In this document: in pieces, positions 46,401 through 58,149 of the stretch
Layout of the letters: every line of letters starts with the position of its first letter
How positions within the stretch are numbered: the stretch's first letter is position 1
DNA from: Cadophora sp. MPI-SDFR-AT-0126
Lineage: Eukaryota > Ascomycota > Leotiomycetes > Helotiales > Ploettnerulaceae
Assembly (NCBI GenBank): GCA_020747065.1
Contig: JAGMVK010000017.1
Location: 682,001 to 746,000 of the forward strand
Direction of reading: 5' to 3'
DNA: 64,000 nt
Notes under the pieces: generated by a model
What the model saw: the letters and a program-made list of their open reading frames with translations, nothing else
Databases searched by the model: none
Told to the model about the DNA's origin: nothing
Made by a program: the position numbers and the translations under genes

Positions 46401-47544
46401 ACCATCCGGGCCATCAATCGCATAACCAGATTAGCTCTTTTTCGAACTTCTGCAACAGGCATAACAGTCATGCTTGGGAAGAAGTGATCCTCACGAATCG
46501 TATCTGTTGAATCAAGGCCACTGACGGATTGAACCACAGCATGGACGAAATCGATGTACTCCTCGCAAGAAGGCAGCTCGTCGGTCTTGAATCTGTTGAT
46601 AGCAGAGGAAGAAGCGCGAGAAACACCGACTGTGGGGACTCGAGACGGGGCTGTACCTTTTGTCAGCCATGCCACACTTCCCTGACGTATTGCACATGGA
46701 ATCAAAGCCCATTCTTGCAACACGGGATTGAACTGCAAAGACAAGTAGCAATAAATGCTAGGAAAAAGAGTGGAACTCACGTTGGGAGCCACTCTCACTA
46801 TCAAGGAAGCGCTCAATGCTTTTCATAGCTTCTTCAACATGAGGAAACGCCAAAGAACCATTAAAGAAATGAGGGATCCAAGGCGGGTCATCCCCAATAA
46901 CCAGATAGTCAATGGTAGAACGATTGGGGTGCGGCCTATACATGTTTGGATCTGTGCAGACGAGCTGCAGATGTTCATCCTATAATCTGAGTGTCAATTT
47001 TGCGTTCACCTTTTGAGTAGTCTCTTACTTCACAGCTCAAATCACCATCAACTCTTTAGTCAACCTTCAAAACAGAAAAAAGGATCAAAGGATAGAGAAA
47101 CCCGTCAATACTCACATCAACCATCCTGGCTAAAATCCTCTCCAGCAACCTCATCTTGCCCCGAATATGCGGAGCCTTACTCCTAATAAAAGGCTTCTCG
47201 AAATTAAGCAGTCCTGGATTCAAACCAACCGTGAACGGATCCAGATCCCAGAAGTTGTCCCGCATGATCTTGCCGACTAGCCGCTCGTACTCCACGCAGT
47301 TGGACGTTGGGCCGAGGGCGGTGCTGACGGTGACGGATCGGGAGGAGCTATTGCTGGAGAGCGAGGTGCGTACTCCTGGGGAGAGAGAATGTGATGGTGG
47401 CTGGGGAACTTGTGTTACTGCGGGGAGAGAACGTGATGCTGAGGTGGATATCGAGGTTGTAGGTGTTGTGATTTTGGGATGTGAGGTTGATGGGTCCTCG
47501 TTGCCTGCTGGAGGGGATCCAGCGCCGGACGAGGATTGAGCCAT
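43404..47544 (-). CDS. Large protein: duplicated N-terminal domain, U1-like finger, long coiled coil
   Basis: Minus-strand exons 47544-47116, 46979-46781, 46650-46397, 46349-46145, 46089-45941, 45889-45614 and 45566-43404 join in phase to 1224 residues; introns are 136, 130, 47, 55, 51 and 47 bp. Residues about 83-203 and 229-362 look like two copies of one domain: each has LARMVDD or MARMVED followed by P-x3-P-x-DY-like sequence and ends in IERFLD or LEKFLK. A linker then leads to a degenerate C2H2 finger at residues 557-585 (C557, C560, H579, H585; x2-x18-x5). Residues about 680-1080 are coiled coil. The C-terminal 150 are Ser/Thr/Pro-rich and disordered, with basic PNRKPRKF at the end. No named family is recognised. 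An alternative is two genes divided near the ATG at 45715, but the frame stays open across that point. A 48-bp in-frame intron may also lie within the fifth exon (GTGAGA donor). Confidence 0.6.
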
Positions 47545-49209
47545 GGTTGTGGTTGAACACCACCAGACAGGTGTCTGGAAGCGATTTGGAGGAAGAGAAG
47601 TCTTGAGATGCGTGGTGTGGTGAATGGAGACACCGGTGATGGTCGACGCGGTTGGAGGTGCTGCTTGCGCAAGGGCAGATTGAGGCTCGAGCGTTGAGAT
47701 GGGTATCACGTGATTACGTGTGTATGATAGGAAGCGAGAGCCTGAGGAGGAATGGAGTGGAGATGTGGGGTACAGGACAACACCAGCCTTATATTGAACT
47801 ATTTCTCGTCTGATGTGCTCTTTAGTGGTATTTCTCTAGTCCTTTGGTAAGCCTAGCCTTACATCACGAAGTATGAAGAGCAGGCACCAAAAATCCTTTG
47901 ACTAATCCAAGGGCTCACACCACCAGAGGAAGGACACAGATAGGCAGACCTGGAGAGAGGATTCTTTGACAACCCGGACTGAATTGACTTTTAAATACAC
48001 CGAGCAGTCCACTAAATCTCCGGATCTCAAGCCACCCACCCTCTCTTACCACCTCCAGACACCTAATCATTTCGTCCTTTTTCCACCAGTCTTTCATCCT
48101 CTGCTCCCATTTAGACTTTCATCGACAACTGATCTAACAATCAGAATCACACGTAGACAAAGGAGATGAGATCAGACAAGGCAAGGCAATTCCAAAGAAA
48201 CAATATGTTCATGAGACCAATGTACATCAACCCGTCAAACCAACCAACCAACCCCACATGAACTTCGTAAAGAAAGCGGCTCAAGTGAACCCAAGATTTT
48301 GTTGTTGCCATGCTCAACAGCTCGCTGCCCCGTGGTCTTGCCCGTACATTCGTATACTTCCATGTATCCCTTCCATTCATTCACATCCTATATCCAGTCC
48401 AAAGAGTCATCCAAGATCCCAAGTGAAGTTTCAATCCAAGAATCAGTCAAATACCAACCAAACCACTAACAAGAAGATATTCCCCTATACAACAAAAAGA
48501 TAGGGGAAGGGGTATCCACCAAATATATAGATCACCAAACCGACTAAATGTCCAATAAATCACCCGACAAACTATGCACAACAACAAAACACAAAACTGC
48601 AGAAAGGGGTATAAAACAAGAACCAAAATACACAGCAACAGAATTGTTCATCGAGTTTTCAACTGAGCGAAAATCGTAGTGAAGATATACATCCCAGCTG
48701 ATCCCCTACCCTGCCTGCTCTCTGCTGAAGACCTCGCAGCGAGAGAATGTTGGGACAGGAAGACACTATGTGCTGTGGAAAACGATTTGTGCAAGATGAC
48801 GAATATATGTGAAAACAATGGTTGGCGCTGACTGGTTGACTGAGATTGGACATTGACCTGGATGTGGATACGGAGTTGGTTGAAAAGACTGAATGGCGTA
48901 TATATTCTGAAACGATATGTACGGATATGATGGCGAGGAACGTATAATGTACTGTACTGCGGCGACCAAGGCAAGCGAGCGAGCAAGGCGTATTACGTAT
49001 ATCCAGACGCATTAGAAAATATGTATGTAAAGCAAAGGCCATTTAATAAATTACGATGGCAGGTTGAAGAAGCCGAGCCAGTTGTGATTCGAAACTGGGG
49101 TATGTTGGGCGGTGCTCGACCGCCTGAGATATGAACAGGTTAGAAGGTAATTTCTGAGCGCGCTCCTGCTGCAGGACTGGGGCCCGTAAGTCTGTAGAAG
49201 CGGAGCTTT
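47545..49209. other. 1.7-kb intergenic region, no gene seen
   Basis: Between the large coiled-coil gene promoter and the SUN gene 3' end. Minus-strand frames of 65-127 codons at 48648-49042 overlap each other without motifs. The CA- and CCAA-rich stretches on the plus strand (48200-48560) suggest untranslated, not coding, DNA. Confidence 0.45.
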
Positions 49210-50782
49210 TTAGAGCATGTAGCCGGCGACGGCGAACATAACTACCAGGCTGAACATGCTGCTTGAGGTGACGATCGTTTCTGGTGCGCCCGACTTCTTG
49301 GTTGCGCTTGCGATTGGGCTTTCGACGGCTGTAGTTCCTGAAAGGGCGGTTCCAGTGCCGCTTCCGGTAGAAGCGGAGCCGCTGGTGGAAGTGGTCGTTG
49401 TGTTCTTCTCTTCGAACAGCACGTGGGGCGAGTTGTCGGCTGTCGGGTAAGCCGAGGTCTTGTTGACGGATGATGAAGATGATGTCTCGCTGAACGAGCT
49501 TGAACTTGTCAATGAGGATGATGTTGAATACTCCGAACTAGATGTGGTTGAGCTCGTGGATGTCGTCGAAGTCGTCGTTGGTTTCGGAGTCGGAGTTGGA
49601 GTTGGGGTGGGTGTTGGGGTAGGTGTAGGCGTCGGAGTCTCGCTTGGGGAAGATGCCTTTGCAGCAGAATCTCCGAGAAGGTCAGATGCACCCGAACCGC
49701 TAGAACCAGTATTGAAAACAACAATGTTGGCAGTCTCTCCTTTTGGGATTGTTACAACGCAGAAGTTGGCTCCTCCTGCTCCTGAAGCTTGATCAGCGCT
49801 CGTGACACCTCCAATGCCATTCTTTGATGGATCAATGGAGCATGGTGTGCCGTTGCAGCCAGAGCCTGAGCAAACGACCTTGATACCGAAAGTTGGCTTG
49901 GTTTGGGTGAACTTCGCGTCAGTATCAGTGAACTTGGGATTCCATCCGAGCTTGAGGAAGGTGTTTCCAGATGAGTCCTGGTTGGCACCTGCGACATAGG
50001 GAGACCAATTTCCAAGTGGCTTAGATCCATCTCCCCAAATGCAAGCATCGTCAGTGCCGATTCCGGGAGCATTTACGTAGTAACTGTCCAAGTTAGCGGA
50101 AATCTCGATTTCTGTTTCGAGGTACGTACTGAGCTGCAGTGCTGCACCAATAACTTGGATCCGGAACTGCGATACCTGCCCAGCTATTGACCTCGGTTGG
50201 GATAAGCATCGACTCGCCTCCAGGCAAGACGGTTTGGCAAAATGACACGACCTTGCCAGCATTGTTCTGAACACCAACCGAGCCAGCTCCGGAAACACAA
50301 TACGGCTTGTTAGGAAATGGCTTGCTGATTTTGCCGTTCGAATCGCAGTACAGACCGCCATCCTATCAATATTGTCAGTATTCCATCTCCCTTCTTCGAT
50401 GTGCTCGACCTACCATTGACAACGGGTAAGTGTATGAAGTCGCCTTTGGATTCCATTGCGCCATAACTTCTCCTGGTGGGCACGCATACGGGCAATAAGT
50501 GCCCGCTGTGCAAGATTGATCCGGACTCATTGCCCATCCTCCATTTGACGATCCTGGTGTGACTGCGACCAAGCCAGCGTCTGTAGGGAAGGCGCATGTT
50601 GTACGCTTCTGCAAAGCACTCTCGTTCCCCTCAGCCCGTGGCGACGCATGTAACCTCTTATGACTATGTCTCTTCTCCAAGATATCCAAATGCGACAAGC
50701 GATGACCAGGTTTTGCGTCGCATGGCGATGATAGCAGCAGTATCGCCGTGCCAATTGCGGCTTGAATATCCAAGAGCCTCAT
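49210..50782 (-). CDS. SUN-family cell-wall protein, GPI-anchored
   Basis: Minus-strand exons 50782-50414, 50362-50130 and 50083-49210 (introns 51 and 46 bp) give 491 residues. A secretory signal (LLDIQAAIGTAILLLSS) is followed by a KR-containing proregion. The SUN domain begins at CAFPTDAGLVAVTPG, with NGGWAMSPDQSC, YCPYACPPGEVMAQW, then YWCSTAAHYYVNAPG across intron 2, GNWSPYVAGANQ and GCNGTPCSIDP, including many of the expected cysteines. Residues about 350-440 are a Thr-Pro repeat and Ser/Thr-rich stalk likely to be O-glycosylated. The C-terminal hydrophobic tail (MFSLVVMFAVAGYML) is a GPI-anchor signal. SUN proteins (Sim1/Sun4/Uth1) act on beta-1,3-glucan and are needed for septation and wall remodelling. 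This gene most resembles that family; the exact paralogue cannot be named. Confidence 0.9.
49585..49640 (-). repeat. Thr-Pro coding hexamer repeat
   Basis: In the sense of the SUN gene, about nine imperfect 6-bp units coding Thr-Pro (TPTPTPTPTP) make the stalk between the SUN domain and the Ser/Thr-rich tail. The units differ at third positions. Such tracts change length by slippage. Confidence 0.85.
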
Positions 50783-52926
50783 CGCGTCTGTCCTTAATGA
50801 ATCTGTTAGGGGCCAGATTATGCCGTGACAATATATTCGAGTCGCGAGTCCTATCCAAATTGATCTCCCAGTTGTCGATGTTGTTGCGCGTGGTTTCGAA
50901 ACGAGTGTTATTGAAAGGGACCAGCGCTATATCCAATCATGTCCTGGAAGCAGAATGAGTGACTTGTGGTGAGTATGCAATACAGGATGGTAGTGACAGC
51001 GGCGAAGACTCGACCAAAGGAGTGTGGTTGGAAACAAGAAGATGCAGCACACAAGCAAGCAAGAGGAAGAGGAGGTCGAACGAAGGAGGAGGATGAGTGA
51101 GGCTGGGTTAGCGGACAAGTGAAGAAGCTTCAAGCTCGTCCCTCTGGTGCTCTGCCCTGCCTGCTCTCGCCTCTACAAACCAGACCAGATGAGACGACAC
51201 AGCAGAGCAGCACGGCCAGACGACCACGCGGGCCCGGCCCCATGTTTCCCATCTCTGCAAGTCGCCCGGCATGTTCTAACCAGATTAACGTTGACTATCC
51301 CAAATTGCATAGCCAACCACACGCACAGACTCGTCGTTGCCAACGACAGAGGAGCAGAGGGAGAAGGGGGAGATTAGCAGCAATCTCAGGACCTTGTCGA
51401 TCCACTGGGGAGAGTTCTGGATGGACCAGGGAGTGACGGCTGGGCGTTGAAGACTGCCCAATTAAACGCTCCCAATGTTCTGCCGAAGTTGCGGCAGCGC
51501 CAAAGCACTCTCGCGTACCTGACACTATGCATAAAGGGGCATAATATTAATTGTTTAATTGTCCGCATCAAGGAACAGGGCGAATCATAACTTCAGATTG
51601 CGATCAGGGGAATTCAACCTGATCGAGCTTCCCTGTCTTTTTTTTCTGGTTCCTTGCCTAAGCCGACTCCAATTACTCGTGCACATTGTCGTCGTGTTCT
51701 CATCTGGCTGCCACTGAGGAGGAGAAGCAACGGCGATGGCGTCGATGAGGGTGGTTTGATTGGCTGGGTGATTCTTAAATATCTGCATGCAAGATTCGCC
51801 GTTGAGTCGTTAACTCAACTCTATTAGAGTTGACGTGGTGAAAAGCAAGTCTTCGTCTCAGCCACGAATCTGACAGCTGGAGCTGCTGAGGGTAAATTTT
51901 CGTGATCCGTTCCATGACTGATTCAAGAAGTCCTTCTCATCCTTCCATCCAATTCTCCAGATCGCCTCCCCGATACTTGTTGGCAAATAATTGTTGACAC
52001 TATCCAGCCGGCTGTTGCATTCCATTGCATCTCGTCACATCGTCAACCCCTCCCGATACTGGAACTCTGATAATAAACCGGTTGGCCATGGATGTCGCAA
52101 CATTTCATCGGCCCTTGATCCCATAGGGAGTAACGGGCGGTTGATCAGAGATTACTTTATCAAACAAATCTGGGTCTCGAATCTCGATCGACGCTTCGAC
52201 CCGCGTCTGGCCCCAAGCAAGAAAGAAGCACCAGAACGCCCTGCTCTCCACGCGGAAATATTCTCCTTTCCAGACTCCAATATACGCCGAAAAGAGCCAG
52301 GGGAAATTGGAATAAACAATACCCGAAATTAAGCGGAGATGTCATCGCAGCAACATGATCATGATTCATGTAGGGCCTTATGCACTTGTCCTTGCACAAA
52401 TATGTAACATGCTTTTTGTGAACAGCGCTGAACGTCATCAAGCCCTTGAGTAGCCCAGTAGAATAGATGTCAGCCACCATGGAAGCTGTTTCTGACCTCG
52501 AGAACTTCGATAACCTGTCACTGGACGGTACGTCTCTTGAATTGCTGTACTGTACCTCCGTAAACAAATCTTTGTGGACACGCCGGTGTGCATACGTATT
52601 CAGGAATGCTGTCACTGAGGTAATAAGGTAATGATTGCGCAGAAGGCTGAAGGGTTGAAGGAGTCGTGTGACCTTGAAGGGCCTCGCAGGAGCATATCTG
52701 GAATCGAGTGCATTAATGCACGGAGGAGGATATGTGTTTACTCTGTGGACCAAAGAAACGAAATGACTGTTATTGATATTGTTGTTACTCCTCGAAGAAG
52801 AAGCGACGCGTGATACAAGCCTCGAGGGGTTCAGCCTTCTCGAAATGCTTGGCAGCCTCGACTATTCCAGCCTCAGCCGTGCTTCCCGTTCAATCTACAA
52901 ACTTAAACCCCACCTCAACCCATGAA
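50783..52926. other. 2.1-kb intergenic region, no supported gene
   Basis: Upstream of the SUN gene (minus) and of PPM1 (plus). A 197-codon minus-strand frame (52753-52160) begins with a non-ATG codon, and a short plus-strand frame starts near 52468 with an ATG, then an apparent GTACGT donor. Neither yields a recognisable protein. The region presumably holds long leaders and promoters of the two divergent genes. Confidence 0.45.
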
Positions 52927-54136
52927 ATGTCTGCTCCACAAATACCAAACCTACTGACCTCAAGAGGAGGACCGCGGTCTCGAGGCATCCGCGGAAGAGG
53001 CTCATCTCGATTCGGAGCAAGAGGAGAATCCGGCGGGCCTAGCTCCCAACGCAAAGATCTCGCTATCCAGTCAACAGATGCCGATGCAGCAGTCTCGAGA
53101 CTAAGCGCAGTTTCTCTTGGATACCTCGAAGACCCTTTCGCCTCTCTATTCGTAGCTGGAGAAGGAACAAGGCGGATGCCAATCATAAATCGAGGTAAAT
53201 GTTCTCGCGAGCGGACAAAGAAGCCATTTCTAACCAGCGTCTATAGGAACCTATACTCGCACAACAGCTCTCGAGATCCTCATCAATGCATTTCTCTCGC
53301 GCACAGAATCCGAAACAACGTCGCAAAAGAAACAAATAATATCTTTAGGTGCAGGAACAGATACACGATACTTCCGCCTGCGGTCCAAGAACAAACACAG
53401 TAACCTCATTTATCACGAATTCGACTTCCCCTCGGTCACGACGACAAAATCAAGGACAGTATCGAGCAATAGATTACTGTCAAACAATGGAGATGAAGTC
53501 CTCTTCCCACAACTCAAGACCCCCGCATTTGGGCTGCCACAACAAGACACAGACTGGGGTGTCAGTTTAACAAGGGATGGACAGTCTGAAGTTACTTATT
53601 GCTGCCATCCTATGGATTTACGACAACTACCAAATCTAAAAGATGCACAAGATATACATGGCCTACAAACAGATCTCCCAACGCTGATAATATCGGAATG
53701 TTGTCTATGTTACTTGGAATTGGACGCTGCTCGAGATGTGGTGAAATGGTTCGCAGACCGAATACCTTCAGCTGGAATAGTATTATACGAACCCATTGGT
53801 GTTGACGACGCCTTTGGACAAGTTATGGTGTCAAATCTAGCTTCCAGGGGCATTTCCATGCCAACTCTAGAACACTACAAGACACTTGCCGATCAGAAGG
53901 CCCGTTTACTGGAGCTTGGATTCCAGGGAGATGATGAAGCGGGGGGTCAAGAAGCCGAGACAATCGAAAATATCTGGCAGACTTGGGTACCGAGCACAGA
54001 AAGGGAAAGAGTGGATAGGTTGGAAGGACTGGATGAAATTGAAGAATGGCAGATGTTGGCAAGGCATTATGCTGTTGTCTGGGGCTGGAGGGGCAAGACG
54101 GGGTGGGAGGGTTGGAGTGGACTTCGAGGAGCGTAA
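52927..54136 (+). CDS. PPM1: Leucine carboxyl methyltransferase 1 (PP2A methyltransferase)
   Basis: Exons 52927-53194 and 53247-54136 (intron 52 bp, CTAAC branch, TATAG acceptor) give 385 residues. A disordered, Arg/Gly-rich start leads to the family blocks: VSLGYLEDPFASLF, RMPIINRGTYTRTTALE across the intron, IISLGAGTDTRYFRLR (SAM motif I), YHEFDFPSV, LIISECCLCYLE and VLYEPIGVDDAFGQVM. The C-terminus has LEELDEIEEW and HYAVVWGWRG. The enzyme methylates the C-terminal leucine of the PP2A catalytic subunit in the cytosol and so controls regulatory-subunit assembly. The start at 52927 is the first ATG that precedes the conserved region in frame; an upstream frame from 52810 would add 39 residues. 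Confidence 0.93.
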
Positions 54137-54515
54137 TCCGTGAGGTTGGAGCAACAACCACCTCTGAGGATTCTGATGCTTCGGAAAATTGATACCCAAT
54201 GGAATTTGACGCTGCTCAGCCGAGCCTCTAGAATCCACAAGCGAGCCTCTCGCGAAAACCACCGACTGAGTCAACAATTGTCTCAAACCACGAATTCCCG
54301 TGATCGCCTCCGAACAGGAATGAACATTTGGACCACTATCGAAAATTTGTGACGACGCATTCCTGCCGTGCCACTTCCAGCCTTCCTTCACATCCATCTC
54401 CAAATCTCCTTCACCTTCTTCTCTATCACTTTCGCCATTGTTCCTACTTTCTATACATCATCCTTCTCACAGCTCCAATTTCAAAATTCATATTCTCACG
54501 AAGCTACGATTCAAT
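54137..54515. other. Intergenic, no gene seen
   Basis: 3' flank of PPM1 and promoter/leader of the GH16-WSC gene, with C/T-rich sequence at 54370-54480 typical of a fungal leader. Confidence 0.5.
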
Positions 54516-57500
54516 ATGGCACTTATTTCTTCAACAGTCCTTACTATCTCGTTATTTTCTTCAATGCTTTCGCTATTGCTTTTCGCATCCAGGGTTCAAG
54601 CTATCGTGAGCAGCACTTACGCCCTCGACACCGAATACTCTGGCTCAACTTTCTTCGATGGGTTCGAATTCTGGACTGTAATTTTCCCTCTCCGGCTCCC
54701 TTTTAATCCCTTCCCTTACATCACCCCCCAAGCACCTCTTTCCCTCTATGTTTCCCGCCTCCTTCCCTTCTTACTGACAATATCACTTAATCAGGACCCC
54801 GACCCTACGCATGGCTTCGTATCCTACCAATCGCAGTCCTCCTCTCTCAGCAAAGGCCTCATCTCAACTACCAACAATGTAGCAAGAATGAGTGTTGATG
54901 CTAGTACGGTGCTGGGCAGTGATGGTCTTGGTGGAGGGAGGGAAAGTGTCAGGATTAGTAGTAAAAAGAGGTTTACGCATGGCTTGTTTCTGGCAGATTT
55001 GAAGCATATGCCAGGAAGCGAATGTGGTGTTGTGAGTGTGGATTTCTATTCCTTTTTCTTTTTTCTGAGTGAGATCGCGGATGATGACCGAGGGTTTTAA
55101 GGGCTTAAAGGGGGAAAGTTCATTGTGGGAATTCATTGGCTAACTGTGATGCGACGATCTAGTGGCCAGCTTGTAAGTCGATGTGGTTTTGGCTTCCGTG
55201 TGGGATTACTTGGATCGGACTGACGATTTTCTGATTTGCAGACTGGATGTTTGGACCTGAGTGGCCGAATGGGGGTGAGATTGATATCATTGAAGGCAAG
55301 TCTCTTTTCACTCTAAGTTTTCGCTTATTTCTCAAGCAACTCTGTACCCTTGCTGTCCAGACCAATGGATTTGCTACAGATGCAACTGCTTAAGTCACAT
55401 CCAGACACTAACTCGACGTAGGAGTCAGTCTCCAACAAAGAAATGTCATGACACTTCACACGTAAGGAACAGCCCACACCCTCTCCACCCAGTCAATTCA
55501 CTATAGAAGACCGACACTGACTCTGTCTCTTAAGCGGCGATACCTGCAGTATAGCCGGATCACAATCCCTCGGAACCCTCCAAACAAACGACTGCAACCA
55601 AAACAATGGCTTTGGCTGCAGCATCTCCTCCTCTTCCTCCACCTCATACGGCGATCCCTTCAACTCCGCGAACGGCGGCGTTTCCGCCACGCAATGGACC
55701 TCAGACTACATACGGATCTGGTATTTCCCTCGCTCATCCATCCCAAATGATATAGTGGCCGGCAAACCGGATCCGAGTTCATGGGGTTTGCCGGATGGAA
55801 ATTTCCAGGGGAATTGTGATGTTGATGCGAATTTTGCGGATCATCAAATTGTTTTTGATACTACATTTTGTGGAGATGTGAGTAGCATCTTGGATAATAT
55901 CAGATCCTCCCGGTTCTATTAGGGCTCATCCATTGGGTCAGTCCTGATTTGAGGATTTATGCTAATTATTATTAATATAGTGGGCGGGAAGCGTCTGGAG
56001 TAGCGATCCGGTATGTAGTGAAAAAGCCAATACTTGTGCGGAATACGTAGCGGGTAACCCAGAAGCTTTTACGGATGCGTAAGTATCTCCTTCTACCTTC
56101 TCTCCTCCACGGCCAGAGATAGGCTTAGCGAAAAGACTAGCTAGTCAAATACGGCAGGGGCACAGAGCTGACGGTATCTAGCTACTGGGACATCAACTAC
56201 GTGAAAGTGTTTACCCTTGCCGAAGAGCCTATACCATCATCAACACTAGCCGCTCCAAGCTTCACATCCACATCAACGTCAATACACGTGACCTTGAGTC
56301 CTACCTCGAAATCAACGTCACAAACCGGCACATCAAGCTCGGCTTCAAAATCAACATCAACACTTACCTCCTCAAGCCCCACTTCGAGATCAACATCTCC
56401 CAGCAGATCAATCTCAACATCCACACAAATATCGAGCTCCAGCTCTAAGTCGTCATCTATCACTCACTCGATCTCATTGGGCCAGTATTCTACCAATAGC
56501 ATTGTGGTAGACATCCCATCAATGTCAGCTTTGGAACCCAAATCCACCAGCTGTCTCACCAACTGTATCTCAGCATCAACAGTGACTCCAAAACTTACAG
56601 CCACCACCAATCTCACTACTACGGCCAACACATCATCCTTACAATCTCCTACGCCGCGCCCCTCATCCCTAGCACCCTTCCCCACCACTCCACAAAACAT
56701 CACGATTCCCAGACCAGCTACAATACGAGGCTGGTCATATATCGGCTGTCTCTCATCAACCAGCTTCCCAAGCTTCATCCTCTCCGCCACTAATGAAAAC
56801 ATGACGGGTATAATCTGCGCCTCAAGATGCAGCACATCCGCTTATTTCGGCACATTCGGGACGTCCTGTTTCTGTGGAAGCGACCTTCTCGACACTACAA
56901 TCCTATCGGATTCTGCATGTACGATCCTCTGTCCGGGAAGCCCATCACAAGTCTGTGGTGGTCTCCAAGTCAACTCTAGATCCAGCAAAAGAAGCGAATT
57001 CCAATACCAACACAAACAAATGGAGGAACCGGTCGGACTGGAGAAGCGTCAGGGTGCAGTGTTTCTCCTCACAGTCTATCAGAATGATCTGTTTCTTCCA
57101 GAATCTCTGAGTCTTTCATTTTCGCCAACACCCGATCCATCAGAGGTCCATTTCGCTCCCTCAACAGGCGAGATCCCAACGCCCAGTATTACCCTGATCC
57201 CAGTCAGTACACTGATTGGTGTGCCTATGGGTGTGAGTGAAAGCGACAGCGTTGAGCCGATAACGTCTCCATCAGGGGTACACTTCGCGCCGGTAGGCAC
57301 GAACACCAACGTTAAGACTGTGACGAGCAGTGTAAGTGCAGCAATGTCACTCATTGGTATCGGGATGGGTGGGGCCTTGGTAAACCCAACAACTGCCACT
57401 ACTACAAAGCAGATCAATATCGAGACTACCATCACAACTGTATTGACTGGTGAGTTACTTACCCTCTCCATTTCTCTCGCTCGCTTGGTCTTTCCCGACG

Positions 57501-58149
57501 CAACTGTCTGTAAGCAAGGTAAAGCAACGTTTACTAACTTGCAATAGCGACCTACACCGATGTTTGTCACTGCGCAGAATCAACTTTGCAAGTCTACACC
57601 ACAACTAGCACATTGATCTATACAGACTGCGGCTGCAGTGCGACCGCTCACCTACTCTCAATGTCTGCGCCCCATACCCTCAAACCTCAGATGAAAACAG
57701 TCCCCCAAATCCCCATGACGACACAAACACGCATCTGCGCAGATTGCGGTATGGACGGGACTGTAATCGTCACTGTGCCTTGCGCCGAAACCAGTGCTCC
57801 TTTCCTCCTACCAGCAGTGTCTCGGCAAGCGCATAAAGCCATGACAGCGGAGAATGCGGGACATCCTCTCACTACTACGAGTCCAAAGATCCCCAACGCT
57901 CCTCTGTCCGCCTTTGCAGCACCTCCAGCCATTGAGCTTGCAAAATCTACAGAAACGCAAGCCAAGATCGAGACCCTCACTACGTCTCCGCCCAATGTTC
58001 CTGTTCCTGTTCTTGGAAATGCATCACGAATAGGAAATCAGACACTGGTTCTGAGCAACACCGGCGAGGCATTGCGCTGGCAGCAGCAGTGGAAATGGGG
58101 TGTTTGTTTTGTTCTTGGGATGGTGGGTGTGGGTGGTCTGGTTCATTGA
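54516..58149 (+). CDS. GH16 glucanase-like protein with WSC domain, GPI-type tail
   Basis: Nine exons (54516-54677, 54795-55031, 55163-55172, 55242-55295, 55422-55461, 55535-55877, 55981-56078, 56182-57449, 57548-58149) join in phase to 937 residues. A signal peptide (about 1-29, LLLFASRVQA) precedes a GH16 domain of the laminarinase type (30 to about 325). WPAYWMFGPEW, then NGGEIDIIE, carries the catalytic E-x-D-x-x-E at residues 149-154. A long Ser/Thr-rich stalk follows, then a WSC domain at about 497-580 (RGWSYIGC, CASRCS, SCFCGSD, CPGSPSQVCGG; about eight cysteines). After it lies another Ser/Thr/Pro region with two CxC sites and a hydrophobic end (VCFVLGMVGVGGLVH) like a GPI signal. It should be an extracellular, wall-anchored endo-beta-1,3(1,4)-glucanase; WSC domains bind wall glycans or act as sensors. 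Exon 3 has only 10 nt and intron 4 starts GC. The acceptor of exon 8 could also be at 56157, adding 8 residues. Confidence 0.85.

Noticed and set aside
48648..49042. Overlapping minus-strand frames of 60-127 codons
   Set aside because: Three different phases are open over the same DNA, none with a motif, as in GC-skewed untranslated sequence.
52160..52753. 197-codon minus-strand frame upstream of PPM1
   Set aside because: No ATG start, no domain, and no splice partners. The likely reason is a chance open frame in a long leader/promoter region.
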